In this document: piece after piece, positions 1 through 6,388 of the stretch
How the letters are laid out: the number at the start of each line of letters is the position of its first letter
How positions within the stretch are numbered: the first letter of the stretch is position 1
NCBI GenBank assembly: GCA_018830205.1
Contig: JAHJSX010000058.1
Span: 1 to 6,893 of the forward strand
Length of the DNA: 6,893 nt
Reading direction: 5' to 3'
Source of the DNA: an archaeon
Lineage (GTDB): Archaea > Hydrothermarchaeota > Hydrothermarchaeia > Hydrothermarchaeales > Hydrothermarchaeaceae
Made by a program: the position numbers and the translations under genes
Notes under the pieces: model-generated
The model's input: only the letters and a program-made list of their open reading frames with translations
Told to the model about the DNA's origin: nothing
Databases searched by the model: none

Positions 1-1006
1 AGATGCCGAATATTATTCCAACCGTCCCTCCGACAAATCCGACAACTGACGACTCTGCAAGAAATATCCCAAGCACCTGGTGGTCAGTTGCGCCGGTGGC
101 TTTCATGACTCCAATCTCCTTTGTCCGCTCCATGACGCTCATGAGCATGGTGTTCATGATTATGACGCTTCCAACAAGCAAAGATACCGAGGCAATGCCA
201 CCTAAAACAAAAGTGATTATGTCAAGAATTTGCCCCACCTGGTTGGCCTGGTCTTCTGTAGAGAGTATGTCAAAGTCTTTCCCCCCTCGAATCTTTTTCA
301 GGCGGTCTTCTATTTTTTGTTTGACTTCCCCGACAATCTCCTTGTTGTCTGTCTGGACAAACATGAAATTTATGTCGTCGCCAACGTCAAATAGAGTCTG
401 GGCTGCCTTGACTGACATGTATATCTGGCTGTCGTCAGTGGTTGAGCCTATCTCTTCAAGTATCCCTACAACCTTGAACTTCTTTCCATTTACCTCAATA
501 GAGTCGCCAACAACCACCTCCCGTTCAAACATGGTCTTGGCAACAATGTACCCAATGAAGACGTTGTCGGTTTCGGTTTCACTTATTAATCGCCCTTCTT
601 TTATAGTTAAAAAATCGCTGTAGAGCTCAAGGGCTTCGTTGTTTGACCCAATAACGTACGTTGTCTTTTCCTCGGTGCCTTTTTTCACCTGGGCAATCGT
701 GAAATACATTGGAGCCAGCTTCTTGACCCCTGGGATTGTGCGTATCTCCCTCTCCTCGGCTGAACCAAACGGTACGTATTCCTTGGGAGGTCCCGCATGA
801 CCCCCCATCAGTCCTGCGGGCATGACGTATATTTTATCTGACCCCACCTTGTCAAGCTGCTCGTCAATTGTTACTTTCATTCCCTCGCCAATGGAAACCA
901 TAGCCACGATTACAGCAATGCCTATGACTATCCCCGAGAGAGTCAGGATGCTTCTGGCCTTTTGCTGAACCAGTGTCTTAAGCGGCATTTCTATATATTC
1001 AATCAT
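1..1006 (-). CDS. MacB/FtsX-type ABC transporter permease (second permease of the operon, 3' end off the window)
   Basis: An open frame of 335 codons runs from an ATG at 1006 to the left edge without a stop. The protein has the MacB permease layout. An N-terminal cytosolic segment (MIEYIEMPLKTL) leads into TM1 at about residues 19-40. An extracytoplasmic MacB_PCD-like domain spans about 45-255. TM2 lies at about 262-287, followed by the family's cytosolic coupling segment, seen as VMERTKEIGVMKATGAT (291-307), and then TM3 from about 313. TM4 and the C-terminal tail, roughly 60 residues by comparison with its neighbour, lie outside the window. It is a paralogue of the upstream permease (shared MERT.EIG.MKATGAT) but clearly divergent in the outer domain, for example a Gly/Pro-rich stretch near residues 64-75. 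Its ATG overlaps the upstream stop as ATGA (1006-1003), so the two are probably translationally coupled. GGAGG lies 10 bases ahead of the ATG. The substrate cannot be told from sequence. Confidence 0.93.
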   Translation of the reverse strand, partial: MIEYIEMPLKTLVQQKARSILTLSGIVIGIAVIVAMVSIGEGMKVTIDEQLDKVGSDKIYVMPAGLMGGHAGPPKEYVPFGSAEEREIRTIPGVKKLAPMYFTIAQVKKGTEEKTTYVIGSNNEALELYSDFLTIKEGRLISETETDNVFIGYIVAKTMFEREVVVGDSIEVNGKKFKVVGILEEIGSTTDDSQIYMSVKAAQTLFDVGDDINFMFVQTDNKEIVGEVKQKIEDRLKKIRGGKDFDILSTEDQANQVGQILDIITFVLGGIASVSLLVGSVIIMNTMLMSVMERTKEIGVMKATGATDHQVLGIFLAESSVVGFVGGTVGIIFGI

Positions 1007-2184
1007 CCTCTAAGCGCCTCCACAGGGTCAAGTTTCACTGCCCGATAAGCAGGGTAAACGCCTGATATTACTCCCACAGCCAACGAAAAACCTAGGGCCT
1101 GCATTATCATGTCATTGGTGACGGCCGTGACCAGCAGGTTTGGGCCCAGGTATGTCTCTGCAGCCACGTTTATTGCTTTTGAAATTAAATAACCAAAAAA
1201 TATGCCGATAGAGCCTCCAATCAAGCCAAATATCCCTGACTCCACTAAAAATATCTTCATTATCTGGTTGTTTGTCGCACCTGTGGCTTTCATGATGCCT
1301 ATCTCTGGTGTCCTCTCCATCACGTTCATTATCATGGTGTTTGCAATTCCAATTCCACCCACCAGAAGAGAGATTGCAGCTATGCCCCCAAAGACAATTT
1401 GAATCACCTGGGTCATTGATTTGATGGACTCAAGAAGTTGCTGGGACGTGGATACCATGAACTCAGCGTCCTCGTGGCGGTTTTTGAGTCGCTCCTCAAT
1501 CCTCAAAGCGACGATGTCTACATCGGCCCCGTTTTTCACCCTGACTATTATACCTGAAACGCTGTCCTCGCGCCCAAGGAGTTCTCTCAAGGTGTCAATG
1601 TTCATCATGATTACGCTGTCCTGGTCAGGGTCCCCTACCTCTTTGAATATCCCCACTACCCGGAATTCCTCTCCCTGTATCGTGATTTTATTCCCTGACT
1701 CAATCGATGTTTTGTAGAAATCGTCATGAATTTGAAATCCTACGACCACAACGTTTCTATCGCCTGGCTGGAGCCATCTTCCGGCATACATATTGTAGCC
1801 GCCCACATCTGAAAACGTTCGTTCGGCCTTATCAGGGTCGAGTCCCCACACTGTTGCCACTTTCTCCTCACCCTTGAATTCAGTCCCCGTGGAAACGCTG
1901 TACATAGGCGATACGAATTCAACGCCAAATACCTCTTCTATAGCATTCACATCACTGTCAGTCAGCCCCTGCCCTGTGGCCCCCAGTGACTGTGTTGCAG
2001 TAACGATTATCTTGTTTGTGCCAAATGCCTCGAACTGCTCCTCTACAGCCTGTGACATTCCTGCACCAATTGAAACCATTGCCACAACGGCAGTAATCCC
2101 TATTATCACTCCAAGCAGTGTCAGAACTGCCCGCATTTTCTGATATGCAAGATTCTTAAGGGTCAGTTCGATGTACTGAAGCAT
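1003..2184 (-). CDS. MacB/FtsX-type ABC transporter permease (first permease of the operon)
   Basis: The 393-residue protein is a complete MacB-like permease. TM1 lies at about residues 19-40 after a short amphipathic N-terminus. The extracytoplasmic MacB_PCD-type domain covers about 45-255. TM2 is at about 260-283, the coupling segment EIGIMKATGAT at 294-304, TM3 at about 310-337 and TM4 at about 359-380. The C-terminus, AYRAVKLDPVEALRG, is a hallmark of the FtsX/MacB/LolCE superfamily. Proteins of this type do not form a substrate channel through the membrane. They pass ATP-driven movements to the outer domain (mechanotransmission in MacB, lipoprotein extraction in LolCDE). The start is ATG at 2184, four bases after the ATPase stop, with only a weak GTGAG upstream. 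Together with the second permease it probably forms a heterodimer on one ATPase type. The family assignment is firm, but direction and cargo are not determinable. Confidence 0.95.
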   Translation of the reverse strand: MLQYIELTLKNLAYQKMRAVLTLLGVIIGITAVVAMVSIGAGMSQAVEEQFEAFGTNKIIVTATQSLGATGQGLTDSDVNAIEEVFGVEFVSPMYSVSTGTEFKGEEKVATVWGLDPDKAERTFSDVGGYNMYAGRWLQPGDRNVVVVGFQIHDDFYKTSIESGNKITIQGEEFRVVGIFKEVGDPDQDSVIMMNIDTLRELLGREDSVSGIIVRVKNGADVDIVALRIEERLKNRHEDAEFMVSTSQQLLESIKSMTQVIQIVFGGIAAISLLVGGIGIANTMIMNVMERTPEIGIMKATGATNNQIMKIFLVESGIFGLIGGSIGIFFGYLISKAINVAAETYLGPNLLVTAVTNDMIMQALGFSLAVGVISGVYPAYRAVKLDPVEALRG

Positions 2185-2188
2185 ATGC

Positions 2189-2857
2189 TCAACTCACTAT
2201 CCTTCCATCACGAATGATGATTGTCCTCCCTGCCCTTTTTGCGTACTCATCTTCATGAGTTACCATTACGATGGTCCTGCCCTCCTTGTTCAACTTCTCC
2301 AAAATTTCCATAATATCCTCGCTCGACTTTGAATCGAGATTTCCTGTTGGTTCATCAGCCATTATAATGTCAGGATTGTTGGCAAGAGCCCTTGCTATGC
2401 ACACCCTTTGCATCTGCCCTCCAGAGAGTTCTGTTGGCCGGTGCTTCATCCTGTCACCGAGTCCAACAAGTCTCAAGAGTTCTGCGGCCCTCCTTACTCT
2501 TTTAATTTTTGACATTCCAGCATACCACATCGGAAGCTCTACGTTCTCGATGGCCGTCAACCTGGAGATGAGATTGAACTGCTGGAATATGAAGCCGATA
2601 TTCTCCCTGCGGATTTTGGCAAGCTCGTTATCTGACATTTTTGAAATGTCATGCTCCTCTATGAAGACTCTGCCTTTTGTTGGGCGGTCAAGGGCTCCGA
2701 CCTGGTTCATTAATGTGCTTTTTCCGCTTCCGGAGGGACCCATTATGGCCACATATTCGCCTTTTTCGATTGCGAGGTTCACTCCCCGAAGGGCGTGAAC
2801 CTTGACCTTTCCCATGATGTAGGTCTTCTCGACGTTTTCAAGTCTTATAACGTCCAT
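2189..2857 (-). CDS. ABC transporter ATP-binding protein, LolD/MacB family
   Basis: This cytosolic nucleotide-binding subunit should power the two permeases encoded next to it. From the ATG at 2857 it has 222 residues and all the ABC motifs: Walker A GPSGSGKST (40-48), Q-loop in FIFQQFNL (Q92/Q93), signature LSGGQMQRV (144-152), Walker B IIMADEPTG with catalytic E169, D-loop GNLD (172-175) and switch histidine H201. The sequence resembles the archaeal MJ0796 group (LolD-like, COG1136). One small departure is MQR where the family usually has QQR after the signature. The frame is open five codons further up to a TTG at 2872, which would overlap the preceding gene by 8 bases. I prefer ATG 2857 because MDVIRLENVEKTY matches the usual family N-terminus and GAGTGA stands 7 bases upstream. 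With that start the gap to the CARDB gene is 7 bases. Confidence 0.96.
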   Translation of the reverse strand: MDVIRLENVEKTYIMGKVKVHALRGVNLAIEKGEYVAIMGPSGSGKSTLMNQVGALDRPTKGRVFIEEHDISKMSDNELAKIRRENIGFIFQQFNLISRLTAIENVELPMWYAGMSKIKRVRRAAELLRLVGLGDRMKHRPTELSGGQMQRVCIARALANNPDIIMADEPTGNLDSKSSEDIMEILEKLNKEGRTIVMVTHEDEYAKRAGRTIIIRDGRIVS

Positions 2858-2864
2858 CTTGGCG

Positions 2865-4079
2865 TCACTCAACTATCTCTGCTTGGGCCTTTCTTCTTCT
2901 CCAGAGAACCACACCGACTATAACCACAATCAATAAAATGGCTACAGTGCCAGTAGTCGACCTCTTGGCAGGCTCATCCACATAGACATTAAACGTTTTT
3001 GTCTCAAAGAATACTTCTCCTTTCTCATCAGTAAATTCAATCTCCATCTCGAACGTGTGGTCTCCTGGGGCAGCCATTGGCGTTGCAGTAAGGTCAAAGA
3101 TACCAGAGGAAACGTCGTCAGATTCTATTTTGCCTACAAACGAAGAGAATTCACCCACAAAACCCTCGCGGTTGGACACAGACGCCATCACTGACTTGGC
3201 GTCCTGGGTGCCAATGTTCTCAAGCTGTACAGAGAGTGTAAAATCTGTGCCAGGATATAGCTTGGCAGGAGATGTTGAAATCCCTGCAATCTCAAGGTCG
3301 ACGTCACCTCTTTCACTTATGAAAACTGTAAATGGCCTCTCTACTTTACCAGGGGTGCCATGTTTGTCTTCATAGTCTATCGAAAGTACAAAGTCATATG
3401 CACTGCTTTTTACTGCTTTTGTTGCTTTCAGCGTGTAGCTGGCTTTTGTTGTCATGTCCCTGTTAATCGTACCAAGGTATGCAAGATTCTCGCCAGTTAT
3501 CCCATCAGGCAGTTTCAAAGCAGCTTCCACCGCTTTTGCCTTTTCGGTGCCTGTGTTTTCTATAGTTACATCAAGTGAAAATTCAGTATCAGGATAAACT
3601 CGCTCAGGGGTCGAATTTATCCCAGAGATGATAAGGTTTGGTTCTCCGACAACCGCGATTCCAAGATATAAGGTTTGGCTAAGTTCAACACCGAATTCAT
3701 TTTCCCATACAAGACTTAAAGGAACATTATAGGACCCTGTAGTCGCATTGTCATCAACCTTAATCCGGTACTTTACTGGGATGCTTTCAAGCTGACGTAC
3801 AACCCCAAAATACTCGTCGCTTCTTTGTGCTGCCTCCGCACGACCAAGGGACTTTTTTGAAGAATCAAGTGCATCTATTGGCGATGTATCACTTGGGTCA
3901 AGCGTTGACCTTATTTTTATACCAAAATTATTGCCCAAGTTCTTTAGTGTCATGTTCAAGGTCGTAGTCTCTCCTGGAGCTACCTCGGTTGGGGCGATAT
4001 CTATAACATAGAAGTCTGCCCCCGCCGCCGATACTTGCGGAACAAGCAAAAGCGTTAAAAGCAAAAATATTTTTTTCAT
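2865..4079 (-). CDS. Secreted, membrane-anchored CARDB/COG1361-like beta-sandwich protein associated with the ABC transporter
   Basis: The 404-residue protein starts with a Sec signal peptide (MKKIFLLLTLLLVPQVSAAG, cleavage near residue 18-20). It ends with one transmembrane helix (about 374-393) and a basic stop-transfer tail beginning RRRK, so most of it lies outside the cell. In between are three Ig-like modules of the CARDB/NEW3/COG1361 kind, at about 20-146, 147-256 and 259-368. Modules 2 and 3 are clear repeats: each has P..VYPDTEFSLDV.IENTGT or P.KLYPGTDFTLSVQLENIGT, followed by an AK(A/S)V strand. Sequons for archaeal N-glycosylation are seen at N42, N111 and N155. The ATG at 4079 overlaps the padR stop (ATGA) and has a full AGGAGG site six bases upstream. 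COG1361 proteins are often loosely annotated as S-layer-related. Here the position in an ABC operon suggests a receptor or MacA-like partner role, which is inference. Confidence 0.9.
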   Translation of the reverse strand: MKKIFLLLTLLLVPQVSAAGADFYVIDIAPTEVAPGETTTLNMTLKNLGNNFGIKIRSTLDPSDTSPIDALDSSKKSLGRAEAAQRSDEYFGVVRQLESIPVKYRIKVDDNATTGSYNVPLSLVWENEFGVELSQTLYLGIAVVGEPNLIISGINSTPERVYPDTEFSLDVTIENTGTEKAKAVEAALKLPDGITGENLAYLGTINRDMTTKASYTLKATKAVKSSAYDFVLSIDYEDKHGTPGKVERPFTVFISERGDVDLEIAGISTSPAKLYPGTDFTLSVQLENIGTQDAKSVMASVSNREGFVGEFSSFVGKIESDDVSSGIFDLTATPMAAPGDHTFEMEIEFTDEKGEVFFETKTFNVYVDEPAKRSTTGTVAILLIVVIVGVVLWRRRKAQAEIVE

Positions 4080-4609
4080 TTTAATCCTCCTTTTCCTATT
4101 TCTTTTAATGTATTATTTAACCATGAGATTTCTGTTGCAAGGTGCAGTTTCCCTCTTTTAAGGACCTCGCATCTATATTTCGGGAGTTTGCATTTATGGA
4201 TTTTTTCGTGCTCTTTTACAATTTCCAATATGCGTTTGTTGCCCTCTAGCTTGCTTTTAATCATCTCTCTTATTGTTCTTTTATCAAGGAAATCCATGAA
4301 GAACAGATGAAGGGTAAATTCGTCCCTCACGAACGCGTCTTTTTTGAGCCGCTCTTTGAGCGTATTTTTGAAGGCCTCTTCGCCGCTCTTTGTAATACGG
4401 TATATTATCTTGCTCCTGCCAGCGCCAGACACCTTGGCCTTGGCCTTTACTAGGCCCTCGTCTTCAAGCTTTTTGAGCGCTGGATAAATAGAACCATAAT
4501 TTATCATCCAGAAAACACCGGGAGCATGTTCAAAGTATTGCTTAAGCTCATAGCCGTGCATTGGCTTTTCCATAAGCCCTCCAAGTATTGCAAGCTTTGA
4601 AAGTGACAT
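4076..4609 (-). CDS. PadR-family transcriptional regulator, first gene of the ABC operon
   Basis: The 177-residue protein has a PadR winged-helix domain in the first 80 residues. ILGGLMEKPMHGYELKQYF is the conserved first part, WMINYGSIYPALKKLEDEGLV (34-54) holds the recognition helix, and the wing follows with GRSKIIYRITKSGEEAF. Residues of about 85-172 form a charged helical C-terminal half like the dimerisation region of the longer PadR proteins. The frame is open to a TTG-like start further up at 4699, but those 30 extra residues cross the promoter and lack family similarity. ATG 4609 fits the domain start and sits about 30 bases after a TATA box with no Shine-Dalgarno, so the mRNA is probably leaderless. 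It is co-transcribed with the transporter genes, as is common for PadR repressors of efflux systems that are relieved by the transported compound. The ligand is unknown. Confidence 0.93.
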   Translation of the reverse strand: MSLSKLAILGGLMEKPMHGYELKQYFEHAPGVFWMINYGSIYPALKKLEDEGLVKAKAKVSGAGRSKIIYRITKSGEEAFKNTLKERLKKDAFVRDEFTLHLFFMDFLDKRTIREMIKSKLEGNKRILEIVKEHEKIHKCKLPKYRCEVLKRGKLHLATEISWLNNTLKEIGKGGLK

Positions 4610-4637
4610 ATCAAAATGATATATATCGGTTTGATAT
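4608..4637. promoter_or_regulatory. Probable PadR operator: 30-bp imperfect palindrome
   Basis: ATATCAAA (4608-4615) is mirrored exactly by TTTGATAT (4630-4637), and the centre GATATATATC (4618-4627) is itself a perfect palindrome. In all, 13 of 15 base pairs of the dyad match. It covers the padR start codon, the expected transcription start and the edge of the TATA box, which is where an archaeal repressor would block polymerase or TBP. Autoregulation by PadR is inferred. The AT-rich nature of the site raises the chance of accidental symmetry, although the outer arms are not simple AT runs. Confidence 0.6.
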
Positions 4638-4642
4638 ATAAA
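4635..4642 (-). promoter_or_regulatory. TATA box of the padR-transporter operon
   Basis: Read on the minus strand this is TTTATATA, an exact match to the archaeal TATA-box consensus, with an A-rich BRE-like stretch (CAAAACA) just upstream. Its centre lies about 30 bases from ATG 4609, so transcription should start within a few bases of the start codon. Confidence 0.65.
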
Positions 4643-4666
4643 TGTTTTGAAAGTTCCAACACATAA

Positions 4667-4675
4667 TTTAAAATA
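4667..4675 (+). promoter_or_regulatory. TATA-like box of thrC
   Basis: TTTAAAATA is centred 28 bases before the thrC ATG. No Shine-Dalgarno sequence is present between it and the ATG, so a leaderless transcript is likely. The box is about 30 bp away from the PadR palindrome, so PadR need not affect thrC. Confidence 0.5.
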
Positions 4676-4698
4676 CGTGTGCAGAAAACTTGTTAGCA

Positions 4699-5910
4699 AT
4701 GTACAGGCTCAAATGTATCAAGTGCAGTGAGGAATACCCTCATGATAAACAGACCTTCATCTGCGAGAAGTGCCAAGGCCTGCTTGAAGTAAGCATTGAT
4801 ATTGACAAGGTTTCTGCAGATAAGGATACGTTCGATAAGAGGCCCATCGGAGTCTGGCGATACAGGGAATTCCTTCCTGTTGGCGAAGGCGCAAAAATTA
4901 TCACATTAAAAGAAGGCGGCACTCCTTTATATCCTGGGGAAAATATCCAGAAAAAAATTGGGCTCGACGACCTTTACATAAAAAATGAGGGTGCAAATCC
5001 CACGGGCTCGTTCAAGGACAGGGGCATGACACTCGGCCTGACAAAAGCGCTTGAATTCAAAGCGACTGGCGTTTGCTGCGCTTCTACCGGGAATACTTCC
5101 GCATCCCTTGCCGCATATGCAGCAAAAGCAAATCTCAAATGCCTCGTGATTTTGCCAGCAGGCAAGATTGCTGTGGGAAAGCTCGCCCAGGCAATACTCC
5201 ATGGCGCAAAGGTAGTTGCAATAAGAGGCAACTTCGACGATGCATTAAAGCTGGTAAGGGCCGCGAGCGAGAAGTTCGACATTTACCTTTTAAATTCAAT
5301 AAACCCGTGGCGCCTCGAGGGCCAGAAAACAGCGGCATTCGAAATCATTGACCAGCTGGGCTGGCAGGCCCCTGATAGGATTATCGTTCCCGTTGGGAAT
5401 TGCGGAAATATTTCTGCAATCTGGAAAGGGTTCAAGGAATTTTACAATTATGGACTAATTGACAAGCTTCCAAAGATGACCGGAATCCAGGCCGAAGGCG
5501 CGTCTCCTGTTGCACAAGCGTTCAAGGAAGGAAAGGACGATGTCGTACCTTTTAATAACCCTGATACGATTGCAACAGCAATAAGGATAGGTGCACCGGT
5601 CAATGCCCCAAAGGCGCTGGCTGCCGTCAAAGAATCAGGAGGGTTGCTTGAAACCGTAACAGATGAGGAGATATTAAACGCCCAGACGCTTTTAGCATGC
5701 CTTGAAGGAATAGGGGTTGAACCTGCGTCGGCGGCATCAATCGCAGGACTTGTAAAACTTACAAAAAGCAGTGAGATAGATACAAGCGAGAAGATAGTCT
5801 GCATCACCACGGGCCATGCGCTAAAAGACCCGGAAGCCATCTTTTCGAGGTTTGAGAAGCCAATAGAAATCGAACCAGACATAGAAGAGCTGGAAAAGAT
5901 TCTGGATTAA
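4699..5910 (+). CDS. thrC: Threonine synthase
   Basis: This PLP enzyme converts O-phosphohomoserine to threonine and phosphate (EC 4.2.3.1), the last step of threonine synthesis in the cytosol. The 403 residues are full length for the archaeal type. Cysteine pairs C6/C9 and C22/C25 form a small zinc-ribbon-like N-terminus. Then follow IGVWRYREFLP, EGGTPLY, the PLP-lysine motif NPTGSFKDRGM (K106), STGNTSAS, the phosphate-cup loop PVGNCGN, and ITTGHALKDP near the end. Close methanogen relatives, as I recall them, read PVGNAGN, so the cysteine here is a small departure. ATG 4699 is chosen over a TTG at 4690 because it fits the family N-terminus and the TATA spacing. It diverges from padR, and its TAA interlocks with the stop of the convergent regulator. 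No other amino-acid biosynthesis gene is in the window. Confidence 0.97.
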   Translation: MYRLKCIKCSEEYPHDKQTFICEKCQGLLEVSIDIDKVSADKDTFDKRPIGVWRYREFLPVGEGAKIITLKEGGTPLYPGENIQKKIGLDDLYIKNEGANPTGSFKDRGMTLGLTKALEFKATGVCCASTGNTSASLAAYAAKANLKCLVILPAGKIAVGKLAQAILHGAKVVAIRGNFDDALKLVRAASEKFDIYLLNSINPWRLEGQKTAAFEIIDQLGWQAPDRIIVPVGNCGNISAIWKGFKEFYNYGLIDKLPKMTGIQAEGASPVAQAFKEGKDDVVPFNNPDTIATAIRIGAPVNAPKALAAVKESGGLLETVTDEEILNAQTLLACLEGIGVEPASAASIAGLVKLTKSSEIDTSEKIVCITTGHALKDPEAIFSRFEKPIEIEPDIEELEKILD

Positions 5911-6272
5911 TCTGCTTTAAGTTCGTCAATCCAGTCAACCATAGAATCTGCCCATTTTTTGACACTTGCTTTTGTGGTTTCCTTGACTTCTTCAAAGGGC
6001 GCAGCACGGTATATGTAATAATACCCGCCGTTTTTGATATTTTTCTGGTCGCGGTATATAAGGCCCGCGATTGCGAGATTTTGCAGGGCTCGCTGTATCG
6101 TGCTTCGGTCCTTGTTAAAATCGTCAACCAGGTCGTTAACGGTTATCGTGCCCTTGTTGACAACCTTGAAGTACGTCTCGGTTTCAAACTTCCGGAGGCC
6201 GAACATGCAGCTCATTATGTCCTCAATTGACATGTCCCTGAACGGGGCCTTTAAGTTAGGAAGATTTTTCAT
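5907..6272 (-). CDS. Small winged-helix transcriptional regulator, archaeal TrmB/MarR-like
   Basis: The 121-residue protein consists mainly of a winged helix-turn-helix at about residues 25-89. Helix 1 includes FETETYFKVV. Helix 2 follows TITVNDLVDDF, the recognition helix is in DRSTIQRALQNLAIAGLI, and the wing includes NGGYYYIYRA. A C-terminal amphipathic helix (about 93-119, EEVKETTKASVKKWADSMVDW) is a likely dimerisation element. The pattern matches a group of archaeal one-domain regulators annotated as TrmB-like or HTH-domain proteins. It has no sugar-binding domain, so the ligand, if any, is unknown. The start is uncertain between ATG 6272 and an adjacent GTG 6275. An AGAGG site (6289-6285) lies 9 bases from the GTG and 12 from the ATG. 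The dyad upstream suggests autoregulation. A shared control region with the divergent 34-codon gene makes that gene a candidate target. Confidence 0.88.
   Translation of the reverse strand: MKNLPNLKAPFRDMSIEDIMSCMFGLRKFETETYFKVVNKGTITVNDLVDDFNKDRSTIQRALQNLAIAGLIYRDQKNIKNGGYYYIYRAAPFEEVKETTKASVKKWADSMVDWIDELKAD
5955..5960 (+). terminator. Possible U-tract terminator of thrC
   Basis: A T6 run lies 45 bases past the thrC stop, inside the convergent regulator gene, with another TTTT shortly after. Archaeal intrinsic termination needs only U-rich tracts. The evidence is weak because the run also encodes lysines of the regulator on the other strand. Confidence 0.3.
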
Positions 6273-6298
6273 CACTGTTCATTGCCTCTGTGCACGGT

Positions 6299-6318
6299 TT
6301 GTACATAACTGTGTACAA
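6299..6318. promoter_or_regulatory. Inverted repeat, probable operator of the winged-helix regulator
   Basis: TTGTACA (6299-6305) and TGTACAA (6312-6318) are exact inverted copies separated by six bases. Each contains the palindrome TGTACA. The dyad lies between the regulator's TATA box and its start codon, over the predicted transcription start. A related palindrome, GTGCAC (6290-6295), sits one helical turn further towards the gene. Binding by the adjacent regulator is inferred. Confidence 0.55.
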
Positions 6319-6320
6319 TC

Positions 6321-6328
6321 GATATAAA
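6321..6328 (-). promoter_or_regulatory. TATA box of the winged-helix regulator gene
   Basis: On the minus strand this reads TTTATATC. It is about 50 bases from the start codon, placing transcription start near 6298 and leaving a leader of about 25 bases that contains the AGAGG site. The same AT-rich block (6323-6330, TATAAATA) could also serve the opposite strand. Confidence 0.5.
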
Positions 6329-6348
6329 TAACTTTTGCCTGCGAAAAG

Positions 6349-6362
6349 TATATCTTATATTA
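6349..6362 (+). promoter_or_regulatory. Possible TATA element of the 34-codon gene
   Basis: TATATCTTATATTA follows a purine-rich BRE-like CGAAAAG. A box at 6349-6356 would start transcription near 6379, giving a very short leader that just contains the ribosome-binding site. If TATAAATA at 6323-6330 is used instead, the leader would be about 36 bases. The sequence does not decide between them. Confidence 0.35.
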
Positions 6363-6377
6363 AAACATAGCTATATT

Positions 6378-6385
6378 GGGGTGAT
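6378..6385 (+). promoter_or_regulatory. Strong ribosome-binding site of the 34-codon gene
   Basis: GGGGTGAT lies three bases before ATG 6389. GGTGAT is an exact complement of the archaeal 16S rRNA 3' end, and the spacing is right for this register. It is the main reason to treat the short frame as a gene. Confidence 0.7.
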
Positions 6386-6388
6386 TTG

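Noticed and set aside
3..623. Long plus-strand open frame of 206 codons opposite the left-edge permease
   Set aside because: It is antisense to a well-conserved permease frame. Its translation is rich in Ser, Pro and Thr with no domain, and it mirrors the permease codons. The same applies to the other plus-strand frames across 1202-3578.
3400..3430. Short repeat of TGCTTTT-like units within the CARDB gene
   Set aside because: It is explained by Lys/Ala codons (KATKAVKS) on the coding strand. It has no regular spacing and no likely separate role.
4610..4699. N-terminal extension of PadR by 30 residues up to 4699
   Set aside because: It crosses the TATA box and the palindrome, has no family similarity and no ribosome-binding site. 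ATG 4609 fits both the domain and the promoter spacing.
4927..5882. Minus-strand and alternate-frame open frames inside thrC (up to 144 codons)
   Set aside because: They are shadows of the highly conserved thrC frame and have no start signals or recognisable domains.
5804..6127. 107-codon minus-strand frame across the thrC and regulator 3' ends
   Set aside because: It overlaps two well-supported genes in other frames and shows no domain.
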